Of a DNA stretch of 64,000 nucleotides, positions 37,102 through 46,601 are shown in pieces. Where the stretch lies: NCBI RefSeq assembly GCF_900199375.1, contig NZ_LT900217.1:2852001-2916000 (forward strand). Direction: 5' to 3'. The stretch's first letter is position 1. Each line of letters opens with the position of its first letter. The DNA comes from Gordonibacter urolithinfaciens. GTDB taxonomy: Bacteria > Actinomycetota > Coriobacteriia > Coriobacteriales > Eggerthellaceae. The translations under genes and the position numbers were made by a program. Below the pieces are notes generated by a model. The model searched no databases and had not been told where the DNA came from. It saw nothing but the letters and a program-made list of their open reading frames with translations.

Positions 37102-40100
37102 GTGAACCTGGATTCCTGCACGCCGGGCCAGCGCGAGAGCGTGATGCGCGTGGACGGCCCGCTGCTCGTGTCCGCCGGGGCGGGCTCGGGCAAGACGTTC
37201 ACGCTCACGCAGCGCATCGCCTACGCACTCCTGCCCGAGAGCGGGCCGGCGGCGGACGGCATCGACGAGGTGCTGGCCATCACGTTCACCGAGAAGGCGG
37301 CCGCCGAGATCAAGGCCCGCGTCAAGCGCACGCTGCGCGCCGAGGGCATGTGCGAGGAGGCCCTGAAGGTGGACGCCGCCTGGATATCCACCATCCACGG
37401 CATGTGCGCGCGTATCCTGCGGACGCACGCGCTGGAGCTGGGGCTGGATCCGGCGTTCGGCATCGTGGGCGACGCGGAGCGCGCCGACCTCGTGGCCGCG
37501 AGCATCGACGAGGCGCTCGGCGCCGACAACGACATCATCGAGCGCGGGTCGTACGGGGCGCTGTTCGACGAGTTCCCGGCGCGCTCGGCACTGCCCTCGG
37601 CGCCCTCGGTGGCGTCGATGCTGCAGACGCTGCTCGACAAGGCCGTGGGCCTGAGGGGCGGGCTGGACGCCGTTGAGCTGGGGCCGGAGCCGCCGGCAGC
37701 ATCGGCGCTCGCGCGCGAGCTGCTGCTGGCGTACGAGGACGTGGCGGGCGCGCTCGAGCAGGCCGGCAAGAGCGCCGCGGCCGAGCGGGCGCGGGTGCAG
37801 GCGACCGAGGCCCAGGAGGCGCTCTCGGCGTTCATCGCCGGGCAGCCGGACGGCTGCCTGCGCGACCTCGCGGCCGTGGTGGACGGGTGCGCGTTTCTGC
37901 CGAAGACGTTCGGCGGCTCCGACGTGAAGGAGCGGGTGGCGGCATACCAGCAGGTCCACGCGCACGTGTGCCGCAGCTTGGCGCTGGGCTTGGCCTGGCC
38001 GCGCGCGGCCGAGCTCATGGCGCTCGCGCGCGACGTGGCGCGCCGCTACGAGGACAAGAAGCGCGCCCTGTGCAAGCTGGACAACGATGATTTGCTGGTG
38101 AGGACGCTGGCCGCCTTCGAGGAGCACCCGCACGTGGCCGGCCGCTACGCCGACCGCTTCAAGCTGGTCATGGTGGACGAGTTCCAGGACACGAGCCAGC
38201 TGCAGATAGACCTGGTGGCCCACCTGGCCGGGCCGGGGCTTGCGCGCCTGTGCACCGTGGGCGACGCGCAGCAGTCCATCTACCGCTTCCGCGGGGCCGA
38301 CGTGAACGTGTACGAGGCCCACAAGCGCACGATGCGCTCGGGCGAGGTGGGCGCGCTCTACGTGGAGCTTGCGAAGAATTTCCGCAGCCATGCCGACGTG
38401 CTCGCGTTCGTGGACCGTGTGTTCGAGCAGCCCCACGTATTCGGGGACGGCTTCATGTCGCTCGAGCCGCACGAGGGGCGCCCGTCGGCGTACCGCGGTG
38501 ACGGCCCGCGCATCGATCTGGTGCTGGCCCTGCGCCCCGCCGCGCGCGGGAGCGGCGTGGGGGTCGACGACGCGAAGGCCGCCTGCGCCCGCGCCATCGC
38601 CCGGCGGTTCGCCGCGCTGCGGGCGTGCGGGCACGCGCCGGGCGACATGGTGGTGCTGCTGGGCAAGATGTCGCGTGCCGAGACGTACGCCCGGGCGCTG
38701 CGCGACGAGGGCTTCGAGTGCGCCGTGACGGGAGGGTCGCTGTTCGCGGCGGCTCCCGAGGTGCGCGTGGTGGCCCGGTTCGTGGAGGCGCTGGCGAACC
38801 CGGCGAACACGGCGGCGCTGTTCGAGGTGCTCACGAGCGACATGGTGCGCCTGTCGGCCGACGACCTTCTGGAGCTGGCGACCGAGCGGGACGACGAGAC
38901 GGGCGAGCTGCGCCGCCGCGACCTGGACAAGGGGTTCGCTCGCCTGGCGGAGCGCGCGGACGGGCTTCCGCCGCGCCTGGCCCATGCCGTGCGCCTGCTC
39001 GCGCGCGCCCAGCGCGACGCGCGCACCCGCCCCCTCTCGCGCGTCGTGCGCGATGCCGTCGTGCGCTCGGGCTGGATGGCGCGGCTCGAGGGCCAGGGCG
39101 CCGCTGGCCTGGCGTGCGCAGCCAACGTGCTCAAGGCCGTGCGCCTCATCGAGCAGCTGGAGGGGGAGCGCGGCCTGGGCCTGGCGAGCGCGGCACGCGC
39201 GTTCTCGGCCGAGCTGGCAGCGGGGATGAAGGAGGCGCCCGGCGCGCTCTCGGGCAGCGGCGGAGACGTGGTGAGGATCATGACGATCCACGCTTCGAAG
39301 GGCCTCGAGTTCCCCATCGTGGCCGTGGCGGACTTCGCCGGCCCGGCGCTGCCCCCGGGCAAGCTCGTGGTGGAGACGTGCGGTGCGGCCGCGCACGCCT
39401 CGCTTGCAGCGGGCGGCTCGCTGGACGCCTTTCCCGGCGTGGCGAAGCGGGCGGGCGCCGGTGGCTTCGAGGACGATGAGGATGCCGACCTGGCCGCCGC
39501 CCGGCGCCTGTTGGAGGAGGGCGGCCCCGCGCGCGACGGCCGGGGCGCGCCCGCGTGCACCCAGGACGCCTACCGCGCGGCGCTGCGCGGCCGCGCAGCG
39601 GCCGAGGAGCTGGCCGAGGCGCGCCGCAAGCTGTACGTGGCGCTCACCCGGGCGAGCGAGGCGCTGGTCGTGGCCATGGACGCGAAGGCGCCCGCGGCCG
39701 GCAAGCCTCCCGCGTATCCGGCGCTCGTGGACGACGTCCGCAGCGCGCTCTGCGACGCGGCCGACTTCCCGGAGGGCGAGGCCCTGCTGGAGTACGGCGG
39801 CAGCGCGCCGGCGCGCTTCGAGCGCATCGCCGTGCAGGCGGCGGGTGCCGCATTCGGCGACGCCGATCCCGATGCGGAGGCGGAAGGGCCGGCCTGCGGC
39901 TCCGATGCGGCACGCGCGCCGTTCGCCGTGCCGCGCATGGCCGGGTTCGAGCCTCTGCCGCGCCGACCCTGGCGACCGGCCGGCGAGGATGCTTTCTCTT
40001 ACTCGTCCATAGCCCCCGCATACGCACCAGCCTTCGACGAAGCGCCGGGGGGCGCCACGGTGGCGGGTGTCGGTGCGCCGTCCTCGGTCGACCCCATCGT

Positions 40101-40752
40101 CGGTGCGCTGCCGTCGACGCTCCGGGACGAAGGGGAGGAGGCGCACCTGGAAGCCGACGCTGACAAGGCCACGGCGCTCGGCAGCGCGTTCCACCGCGCC
40201 GCGCAGTTCGCCGTAGAGGCGGGCGCCGTCCCCGACGACGCGCGGCTCGCGGCGATCGCCGAAGCCCTCGCGCTCTCGCCTGCGCAGCGCGGCCGGCTTG
40301 CCGATGCCTGCGCGCGCTGGTTCGGCAGCGCCGCCTGCGCGGAAACCCATGCTTGGGAGTTGCGCCGCGCCGAGGTGCCCTTCGTCGTGGCGCTGGACGA
40401 TGCGCTCATGGAGGGCGAGATCGACCTTTTGTGTACGCACGGCGCCGAACCGGGCGGCACGGCGCTCGCCATCGACTACAAGACGGGCGGCTCGGACGCC
40501 GAGACCCCCGCGCAGCTGAACGGAAAGCACCTGCTGCAGGCCCAATGCTATGCCTATGCGCTGCTGTCGCAGGGCTTCGACGAGGCGGAGCTGCGCTTCG
40601 TGCGCGTCGAGCGCCCCGAGCGCCCGCGCGGGGCGGGTACCGCGTCCGCGGACGGTCCTGGCGAACCCCAGGTTGTGTCGTACCGCTTCGCCCAACCCGA
40701 CCTCGAGGCCCTGCGGGATGCCATAGTGCGAGCCCGTGCCGCCAGCACCTGA
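37102..40752 (+). CDS. addA: AddA-type helicase-nuclease
   Basis: 1216 residues from GTG at 37102. UvrD-like motifs: Walker A AGAGSGKT (25-32), motif Ia TFTEKAAAEI, motif II MVDEFQDTS, motif III GDAQQSIYRFRGAD, motif V IHASKGLEFPIV, motif VI LYVALTRASE. The C-terminal PD-(D/E)xK nuclease shows EGEIDLLC and LAIDYKTGG. It unwinds and cuts broken DNA ends together with AddB. The addB stop and this start are 3 bp apart, so they are coupled. Confidence 0.95.
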   Translation: MNLDSCTPGQRESVMRVDGPLLVSAGAGSGKTFTLTQRIAYALLPESGPAADGIDEVLAITFTEKAAAEIKARVKRTLRAEGMCEEALKVDAAWISTIHGMCARILRTHALELGLDPAFGIVGDAERADLVAASIDEALGADNDIIERGSYGALFDEFPARSALPSAPSVASMLQTLLDKAVGLRGGLDAVELGPEPPAASALARELLLAYEDVAGALEQAGKSAAAERARVQATEAQEALSAFIAGQPDGCLRDLAAVVDGCAFLPKTFGGSDVKERVAAYQQVHAHVCRSLALGLAWPRAAELMALARDVARRYEDKKRALCKLDNDDLLVRTLAAFEEHPHVAGRYADRFKLVMVDEFQDTSQLQIDLVAHLAGPGLARLCTVGDAQQSIYRFRGADVNVYEAHKRTMRSGEVGALYVELAKNFRSHADVLAFVDRVFEQPHVFGDGFMSLEPHEGRPSAYRGDGPRIDLVLALRPAARGSGVGVDDAKAACARAIARRFAALRACGHAPGDMVVLLGKMSRAETYARALRDEGFECAVTGGSLFAAAPEVRVVARFVEALANPANTAALFEVLTSDMVRLSADDLLELATERDDETGELRRRDLDKGFARLAERADGLPPRLAHAVRLLARAQRDARTRPLSRVVRDAVVRSGWMARLEGQGAAGLACAANVLKAVRLIEQLEGERGLGLASAARAFSAELAAGMKEAPGALSGSGGDVVRIMTIHASKGLEFPIVAVADFAGPALPPGKLVVETCGAAAHASLAAGGSLDAFPGVAKRAGAGGFEDDEDADLAAARRLLEEGGPARDGRGAPACTQDAYRAALRGRAAAEELAEARRKLYVALTRASEALVVAMDAKAPAAGKPPAYPALVDDVRSALCDAADFPEGEALLEYGGSAPARFERIAVQAAGAAFGDADPDAEAEGPACGSDAARAPFAVPRMAGFEPLPRRPWRPAGEDAFSYSSIAPAYAPAFDEAPGGATVAGVGAPSSVDPIVGALPSTLRDEGEEAHLEADADKATALGSAFHRAAQFAVEAGAVPDDARLAAIAEALALSPAQRGRLADACARWFGSAACAETHAWELRRAEVPFVVALDDALMEGEIDLLCTHGAEPGGTALAIDYKTGGSDAETPAQLNGKHLLQAQCYAYALLSQGFDEAELRFVRVERPERPRGAGTASADGPGEPQVVSYRFAQPDLEALRDAIVRARAAST

Positions 40753-41069
40753 GCACGACCGAACTGCGGCTCGCTAAGACCGGTCGCCTTGGTGCTCCCG
40801 CTCGCTGCGAGAGCCTCCTTCCCGCCTCCTGTGCTCGTAGTGTAACCTAAAGGTTACGTAGCGATATCATCGCCCAATGCCTGAATGAAAAAGCCCGAAC
40901 CTTTTATTATGCGAAGTCGGGGGCGACTAATCACGACTGCAATTTTGAAGGACGAGCAGGTATTATGCGGAATGCAAAGAGGGGCGGAAGAGAGCGAGGC
41001 AACGCATCAGCCCGACGCGAGCATCGTGTATCCGCCCCTGCGCTTTCGAGGACCGCGCGCGAACGTGCC
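40753..41069. other. Gap between convergent addA and glycosyltransferase genes
   Basis: 317 bp, AT-richer in 40840-40960. Contains the palindrome at 40842-40857 and a loose terminator for the minus-strand glycosyltransferase (GCCCGA near 40893 with TCGGGGGC at 40917-40924, T5 on the minus strand). The short frame starting at 40885 overlaps that structure and is not credible as a gene. Confidence 0.55.
40842..40857. promoter_or_regulatory. 16-bp palindrome of MerR-operator look
   Basis: GTAACCTAAAGGTTAC, perfect 7-bp arms with AA centre, in an intergenic AT-rich patch. The CCT..AGG core resembles MerR-family operators, but no regulator or starting gene is adjacent. Confidence 0.35.
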
Positions 41070-42062
41070 CTACCGCCTGCCGTGCTCGCGGTACGCCTCG
41101 GTCACCTGCAGCTCGTACTGCTTGCGGGTGCCCTTCACCACGGTGTCCAGGATGAGCCCGCAGGTGAAGCTCAAGATGCCGATGAACACGAGCGCCACGG
41201 CCAAAAGCGCGGAGGGCAGCTTCGGCACGAGCCCCGTGGCGGCGAACTCCCAGACCACGGGCACGCCCGCGACGAGCCCCAGCACGCAGAACAGCAGCGC
41301 CACCCAGCTGAAGAGGGCCAGCGGCCGGTAGTCCTTGAACAGCGACAGGATCATGAGCAGCACCTTGCACCCGTCGGAGAACGTGTCCAGCTTGCTCTCC
41401 GAGCCCTCGGGCCTGTCGCGGTAGTCGATGGGAACCTCGGCGATGCGCCAGCGCTTGTCCACCGCGTGGATGGACAGCTCCGTCTCTATCTCGAAGCCGG
41501 GGCTGAGCACCGGCATGGTCTTGGCGAACACGGCGTTGTAGGCGCGGTAGCCGGTCATGACGTCGGAGAACTCGAAGCCGTAGATCCACTTGATGAGCAC
41601 GCGCACGAGGTCGTTGCCGAAGCCGTGGAACGCGCGGTCGTTCTCCTCGCCGTAGGTGCCGTTGGAGAGGCGGTCACCCACCACCATGTCGGCCTCGTCG
41701 GCCATGAGCGGGGCGAGGAGCTCCGGCGCGGCCTCGGCCGGGTAGGTGTCGTCGCCGTCCACCATGAGGTAGTAGTCCGCGTCGATGTCGCGCATCATCT
41801 GGCGCACGACGTTGCCCTTGCCCTGGCGCCGCTCGGCGCGCACCACGGCCCCGTGCTCGCGCGCGATCTCTCCCGTGCCGTCGGAGGAGTTGTTGTCGTA
41901 GACGTAGACGGTGGCATCGGGCAGCACCCGGTGGAAGTCGTCCACCACCTTGCCGATGGTCACGGCCTCGTTGTAGCAGGGGATGAGCACGGCCACGCTG
42001 CCCTGCTCGGGCACGTTCTGGGTGCGCGGCGCCCCGGCCTGCGCGTCCTTCGTCTCTTGCAC
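41070..42062 (-). CDS. Polyprenol-phosphate glycosyltransferase (GT2, DPM1/GtrB-like)
   Basis: 330 residues. GT-A domain at ~20-240: VAVLIPCYNEAVTIGKVV, VYDNNSSDGT, GKGNVVRQMM, and the DGDDTYP metal site. Two C-terminal membrane helices (ALFSWVALLFCVLGLVAGVPVV; LLAVALVFIGILSFTCGLIL) tether it. It should charge undecaprenyl phosphate with a sugar on the inner face. A GtrA-type flippase gene lies 2.5 kb away on the other strand and may act in the same glycosylation path. Confidence 0.92.
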   Translation of the reverse strand: MQETKDAQAGAPRTQNVPEQGSVAVLIPCYNEAVTIGKVVDDFHRVLPDATVYVYDNNSSDGTGEIAREHGAVVRAERRQGKGNVVRQMMRDIDADYYLMVDGDDTYPAEAAPELLAPLMADEADMVVGDRLSNGTYGEENDRAFHGFGNDLVRVLIKWIYGFEFSDVMTGYRAYNAVFAKTMPVLSPGFEIETELSIHAVDKRWRIAEVPIDYRDRPEGSESKLDTFSDGCKVLLMILSLFKDYRPLALFSWVALLFCVLGLVAGVPVVWEFAATGLVPKLPSALLAVALVFIGILSFTCGLILDTVVKGTRKQYELQVTEAYREHGRR

Positions 42063-42295
42063 GTTTCGCTCCTCGATTCTCGTATGCGCCTATCCTACCC
42101 GAAAGGCCCCTCGCGCGCCAGCCGTCGCGGGGCGTTTCACCGTGGATTCGCAAGGGCGGAGCCTTCCCCGGCGCCCTTTCCCGGCCGGCCGTCAGGAAGC
42201 CGTTGCCAAGCGGTAGGACGGCGGGGGAGGGTGCCGCCCGCGGCGATGGTAGAATGCCCGAGGTTCCGACGACGAAGATGGGTGAGGCTTTCAGC

Positions 42296-44509
42296 ATGGG
42301 CGTGCATTTCGATTCGCACGGGCGCAGGCGCGTGGCGGCGGCTATCGTGGCGGTGGCCGTGGCCGTGGCGCTGGTGCTGGCCTACACCATCGTCTCCACG
42401 CGCAAGGCCACCGACGAGGTCATCGCGAACGTGAGCGAAGTGTACCTCGGCGAGCTTAGCAAGCAGCTGGTCTTCCACTTCGATACGGGCGTGGAGAACA
42501 AGTTCAGCCAGCTGGAGACGGTGGCGAGCGGTCTAGAGCTGGCTGCTCCCGACAGCCGGGAGCAGATGGCGGGCTACCTGCGGACGCAGGCGGGCAACGA
42601 CGACTACGCGTTTCTCGCCGTGCGGACCTCCTCCGGCGAGCTCGTCTCCGCCGACGGCGACGTGTGCGCCTGCGACGACGACGGTGAGCTGCCCGCGTAC
42701 CGCGATGCGCAGGGGCGCCGGGTCGTGTTGTACGATGACATGATAGTGCTGGTGGACGACGTCGAGCCGTTTCGCTGCGGCGACGACACGATCGTGGCCG
42801 CCGTCTGCGGCTTCGCCTCCCTGGGCGTGGGCGACCGCCTCAACCTCACGCTGTTCGACGGCTTCTCGCGCTCCATCATGATCGACCGCAACGGCGATTG
42901 CGTGGTGAGCGACCGGAACAGCGGCCTGAATCCAGGCGAGAGCCTGTTCTCGCTGATCGACGAGCGGGGCTCCTTTGTCGGAGGCAGCGCCGAGGAGGAA
43001 AGGATCCGCTCGGTTCTCGCGCGTGGCGACACCGTCAACGTGCCCATCGTGTTCGATGGACGCAGCGAGTACCTGTACTTCTACCCGCTCGGGCATGCGG
43101 AATGGTACCTGTGCACCGTCATGCCCTACAGCGTCATCGAGGGAGATATCGGCGACCTTAGCGGCACCATCGCCGCAAACGCCGCCATCGTGGGCGTGGC
43201 CGTGCTGTTGTTCGTGCTGCTGGTGTTCCTTATCTACTACCGGATGGCCAGGCGCAACACGCGCCTGCTGGCCGAGGAGAAGGACCGCGCCGAGCGCGCG
43301 TTCGCCGAGGCCCAGCAGGCGAGCCTGGCCAAGACCGAGTTCCTGTCGCGCATGTCGCACGAGATACGCACGCCCATGAACGGCATCATGGGCATGACGG
43401 CCATCGCGCTTGAGAGCATCGGCGACGACGGCAAAGTGCGCACGTGCCTGGAGAAGGTTACGCTGTCCTCCGAGCACCTGCTGTCGCTCATCAACGACAT
43501 CCTCGACATGAGCAAGATCGAGAGCGGCAAGGTGGAGATAAAGAAAGAGCCGTTCGACCTGTCCACGTTCATCGGGTCGCTGGCGGCCGTGTTCCGCGCG
43601 CAGGCCTCCGAGCGCGACGTCGCCTTCGCCGCCGTGGTGGAGGGCGACGTGCCCGGCCATGTGGTGGGCGATCCGCTGCGGCTCAACCAGGTGATCTACA
43701 ACCTCATGGGCAACGCGTTCAAGTTCACTCCCGAAGGCGGGAGCGTCACGCTGCGCATCGAGCGTCTCGCGGATGCGGGGGACGGCTGCATCTGGCTGCG
43801 GTTCGCGGTGGACGACACGGGCTGCGGCATCGAGCCCGAGCACCTGGACAAGATATTCGCCTCGTTCGAGCAGGGCGGCTCCTCCGTGGCGCGCAAGCAC
43901 GGGGGCACAGGGCTGGGGCTGGCCATCACGAAGCGCTTCGTGGAGCTCATGGGCGGGCGCATCCGCGTGGCCAGCGTCGTGGGCCACGGCTCGTCGTTCG
44001 CGGTGGACGTGCCCCTCGGCCGCGCCACCGGCGAGCCCTCCATTGTCGAGGAGCCGGACGCCGAGGAGGGGGCCGTGCCCGTCGGCATCCAGCCGGAAGC
44101 GCACGACTTCGCGGGCACGCACATCCTCGTGGCCGAGGACAACGCGCTGAACCAGGAGATTGCCGTGGAGCTCATGACCATGGCGGGCGCAAGCGTCGAG
44201 ACGGCCTCCACGGGCCGTGAGGCGGTGGAGGCGTTCGCGGCCTCCGACGTGGGCCATTTCGACCTCGTGCTCATGGACGTGCAGATGCCCGAGCTGGACG
44301 GATACGGGGCGGCGCGCGCCATCCGGGCCATGGATCGCCCCGACGCCTCCACGGTGGTCATCCTGGCCATGACGGCCAACGCCTTCACCGAGGACGAGGA
44401 GCGCAGCGCGGAGAGCGGGATGGACGGACACTTGAGCAAGCCCCTTGATATTCGCCGCGTTTATGCCACAATAGACGGGTTTTTGGAGAAGCGCCGCAAC
44501 GGGCGCTGA
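42296..44509 (+). CDS. Membrane hybrid histidine kinase with receiver domain
   Basis: 737 residues. Helix 1 at ~14-34, a ~250-residue extracytoplasmic sensor (Cache-like by layout), helix 2 at ~290-315, HisKA with His355 in [14 protein letters not shown], HATPase with [14 protein letters not shown], DTGCGIEPE and GGTGLGLAI, then a receiver with phospho-Asp661 in [13 protein letters not shown] and the Lys of HLSKPLD. No HAMP and no output domain, so it must pass phosphate to an unlinked partner. GGTGAGG lies before ATG 42296, with a -10 TAGAAT at 42250. Signal unknown. Confidence 0.93.
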   Translation: MGVHFDSHGRRRVAAAIVAVAVAVALVLAYTIVSTRKATDEVIANVSEVYLGELSKQLVFHFDTGVENKFSQLETVASGLELAAPDSREQMAGYLRTQAGNDDYAFLAVRTSSGELVSADGDVCACDDDGELPAYRDAQGRRVVLYDDMIVLVDDVEPFRCGDDTIVAAVCGFASLGVGDRLNLTLFDGFSRSIMIDRNGDCVVSDRNSGLNPGESLFSLIDERGSFVGGSAEEERIRSVLARGDTVNVPIVFDGRSEYLYFYPLGHAEWYLCTVMPYSVIEGDIGDLSGTIAANAAIVGVAVLLFVLLVFLIYYRMARRNTRLLAEEKDRAERAFAEAQQASLAKTEFLSRMSHEIRTPMNGIMGMTAIALESIGDDGKVRTCLEKVTLSSEHLLSLINDILDMSKIESGKVEIKKEPFDLSTFIGSLAAVFRAQASERDVAFAAVVEGDVPGHVVGDPLRLNQVIYNLMGNAFKFTPEGGSVTLRIERLADAGDGCIWLRFAVDDTGCGIEPEHLDKIFASFEQGGSSVARKHGGTGLGLAITKRFVELMGGRIRVASVVGHGSSFAVDVPLGRATGEPSIVEEPDAEEGAVPVGIQPEAHDFAGTHILVAEDNALNQEIAVELMTMAGASVETASTGREAVEAFAASDVGHFDLVLMDVQMPELDGYGAARAIRAMDRPDASTVVILAMTANAFTEDEERSAESGMDGHLSKPLDIRRVYATIDGFLEKRRNGR

Positions 44510-44549
44510 GGCCCGGCCGCCGTGCGGCCGGCGGCGGGGAGGCGCGAAC

Positions 44550-44969
44550 GTGAAGAAGCTCATTGCCCAGATCATGAAGTTCGGCGTGGTGGGCGTTATC
44601 GCCTTCGCGATCGACTACGGCCTCCTTGCGCTCCTGACCGAGGCGTTCGGCGTGAACTACCTGGTGAGCGCCACCGTCTCGTTCACCGTGTCCGTGGTGT
44701 TCAACTACGTGGCGTCCATGCGCTACGTGTTCAGGCACAAGGAGGGCATGAGCCGCCGCCGCGAGTTCGTCATCTTCGTGGTGCTGTCGGTGATCGGCCT
44801 TCTTATCAACAACCTCTGCATGTGGGCGGGCGTGGAGCTTCTGGGCGTCCACTACCTGATCGTGAAGATATTCGCCACCTTCGTGGTCATGGTGTGGAAC
44901 TTCGTCACGCGCAAGAAGTTCCTCGACGCCGGCGACGAGCCGGGCGAGATCCTCTCGGACATCGAGTAG
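44550..44969 (+). CDS. GtrA-family membrane protein
   Basis: 139 residues from GTG at 44550 behind GGGGAGG. Four hydrophobic helices with the GtrA pattern (FGVVGVIAFAIDYGLLALL; FTVSVVFNYVASMRYVF; ending VVMVWNFVTRKKFLF-like). Thought to flip polyprenol-linked sugars across the membrane. Only 37 bp after the kinase gene, so likely cotranscribed; functional partner may be the GT2 enzyme at 41.1-42.1 kb. Confidence 0.92.
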   Translation: MKKLIAQIMKFGVVGVIAFAIDYGLLALLTEAFGVNYLVSATVSFTVSVVFNYVASMRYVFRHKEGMSRRREFVIFVVLSVIGLLINNLCMWAGVELLGVHYLIVKIFATFVVMVWNFVTRKKFLDAGDEPGEILSDIE

Positions 44970-44983
44970 GGAGCGCAAATCAT

Positions 44984-46342
44984 TCACAATCGTCTACGGT
45001 TGACGTTCTCGAACAGGCTCGCCACCTCCACGTGGTGCGTCTGGGGGAACAGGTCGACGGGTTGCGCGCGCACCAGGCGGTATCCGTTTTGCTCGAAGCG
45101 GGCCACATCGCGCGCCCAGGTGGCGGGGTTGCAGCTCACGTAGGCCACGCGCGCGGGGGCCGCCTCGGCGATGCTCTCCGCCACGCCGTCGGCGAGGCCG
45201 GCGCGCGGGGGGTCCACCACGAGCGCGTCCAGCCCGCCCAGCTCGGGCAGCTCGCGGGCGGCGTCGCCGCCCACCACCTCGATGTCCACGCCGTTCATCT
45301 CGGCGTTGCGGCGCAGGTCGCGCACCGACGACCCGGCGGCCTCGATGGCGATGACGTCGGCCCCGGCCTGCGCGAGCGGCACGGAGAACGTGCCGCCGCC
45401 GGCGTACAGGTCGGCCACGAGCAGCCCGTCCAGGCCCTCGGGGCCCTCCTCGCCCATCCGGCCGCCCAGGCCCTCCACGACCTCGGCGGCCAGCTTCTCT
45501 GCCTGGGCGGTGTTCACCTGGAAGAACGACGGCGCGCTGGTCAGGAAGCGCGCACCGGCCAGCTCCTCGCCCCAGCAGCCCTTGCCGTCGAGGGTCTCCA
45601 CTCCCTTTATCTTGCGCGCGCGCCCGGGGTCGGCCAGCACGCGCACGATGCTCGTGGCCTTGAGCGCGCTCTTGAGCGTCTTCGCCACATGCGCGCGGGG
45701 GAACGCGCCGGGCTTGGTCCACAGCGCGATCTCGGTCTCGCGCGTGCGCAGGCTGTGCCGCACGCCCACCCGGAAGATCCCCAGGTCGGCCGAGCCCTGA
45801 GCGAACCGCAACGCGCCGCGCAGGGCCTTGGGCGCCTTGGCGACGGCATCATGGGCGAGCGGGCAGACGGCCGGCGTGGCTATCTCGTGCGTGCCCTCGC
45901 GATGGAAGCCCAGCAGGAACTCGCCGTTCTCCGCGCGCGCGGCGCCCAGCTCCAGCTTGTTGCGGTAGCCCCACTGCCGCTTGCTCGGCAGGCAGGGGCG
46001 CACGAGGTCCTCGGCGCGCGCGGCGTCGAAGCCCGTCGTGTGCACGAGCGCGCCTACGACGTTGGCGCGCTTCGCCTCCAGCTGGGCCTCGTAGGACAGG
46101 TGCTGCCACGGGCAGCCGCCGCAGGCGCCCCCCTGCGGGCAGCGCGGCTCCACACGCTGGAGGGAGGGCTCCTCGACCGCCACGATGCGCGCCCGCGCGA
46201 ACGAGGCCTTCTCCTCCACCACCTCCACGCGCACGGCGTCGCCGGGCGCGCCGCCCGCCACGAACACCGCCTTGCCGCTCGCCAAGCGCCCCACGGCCTC
46301 GGCCCCGTTCCCCATGCGCTCGATGCGCAGCGTCTCTTCCAT
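44984..46342 (-). CDS. RNA (uracil-C5) methyltransferase, RlmD/TrmA family
   Basis: 452 residues. N-terminal TRAM region (~1-55), an Fe-S cluster site CPQGGACGGCPWQHL with a fourth Cys in AVCPLAHDAV, SAM motif VADLYAGGGTFSVPLA, then DPPRAG and the catalytic Cys in YVSCNPATW. It methylates C5 of a uridine in 23S rRNA (m5U747 or m5U1939 type) or tRNA; the exact target is not decidable here. Confidence 0.93.
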   Translation of the reverse strand: MEETLRIERMGNGAEAVGRLASGKAVFVAGGAPGDAVRVEVVEEKASFARARIVAVEEPSLQRVEPRCPQGGACGGCPWQHLSYEAQLEAKRANVVGALVHTTGFDAARAEDLVRPCLPSKRQWGYRNKLELGAARAENGEFLLGFHREGTHEIATPAVCPLAHDAVAKAPKALRGALRFAQGSADLGIFRVGVRHSLRTRETEIALWTKPGAFPRAHVAKTLKSALKATSIVRVLADPGRARKIKGVETLDGKGCWGEELAGARFLTSAPSFFQVNTAQAEKLAAEVVEGLGGRMGEEGPEGLDGLLVADLYAGGGTFSVPLAQAGADVIAIEAAGSSVRDLRRNAEMNGVDIEVVGGDAARELPELGGLDALVVDPPRAGLADGVAESIAEAAPARVAYVSCNPATWARDVARFEQNGYRLVRAQPVDLFPQTHHVEVASLFENVNRRRL

Positions 46343-46406
46343 GAATTTGGATTTCCTTAGCTTTGATCGACGTTTTCGACCATCATAGCGTATAATCTGC
46401 CGTCGT

Positions 46407-46482
46407 GCCCTTGTAGCTCAGGGGATAGAGCGTCTGCCTCCGGAGCAGAAAGCCGCAGGTTCGAATCCTGTCAAGGGCACCA
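46407..46482 (+). tRNA. tRNA-Arg (CCG)
   Basis: 76 nt with encoded CCA. Acceptor GCCCTTG/CAAGGGC, anticodon stem TCTGC/GCAGA, loop CTCCGGA with anticodon CCG at 46440-46442, T-arm CAGGTTCGAATCCTG. TATAAT at 46391-46396 lies just upstream as its -10. The foreign-looking mcrBC genes follow directly. Confidence 0.96.
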
Positions 46483-46601
46483 ATCTTTCTAACTCGCATT
46501 GCATGTCTTTTGAGGCAGCCGTGCTCCGTCTCGCATACAATGAGTAAAGCGCTTATACTGGAGCGATCACGGATTTTTGTTATTTTTGGGGAGGGTATGC
46601 G

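Noticed and set aside
34861-40695. 1944-residue minus-strand open frame
   Set aside because: Antisense of addB-addA; composition is typical of a GC-driven shadow and no domain or ribosome site is present.
40885-41331. 148-residue open frame between addA and the glycosyltransferase
   Set aside because: Starts inside a terminator-like hairpin, has no ribosome binding site, and its second half is antisense to the GT2 gene.
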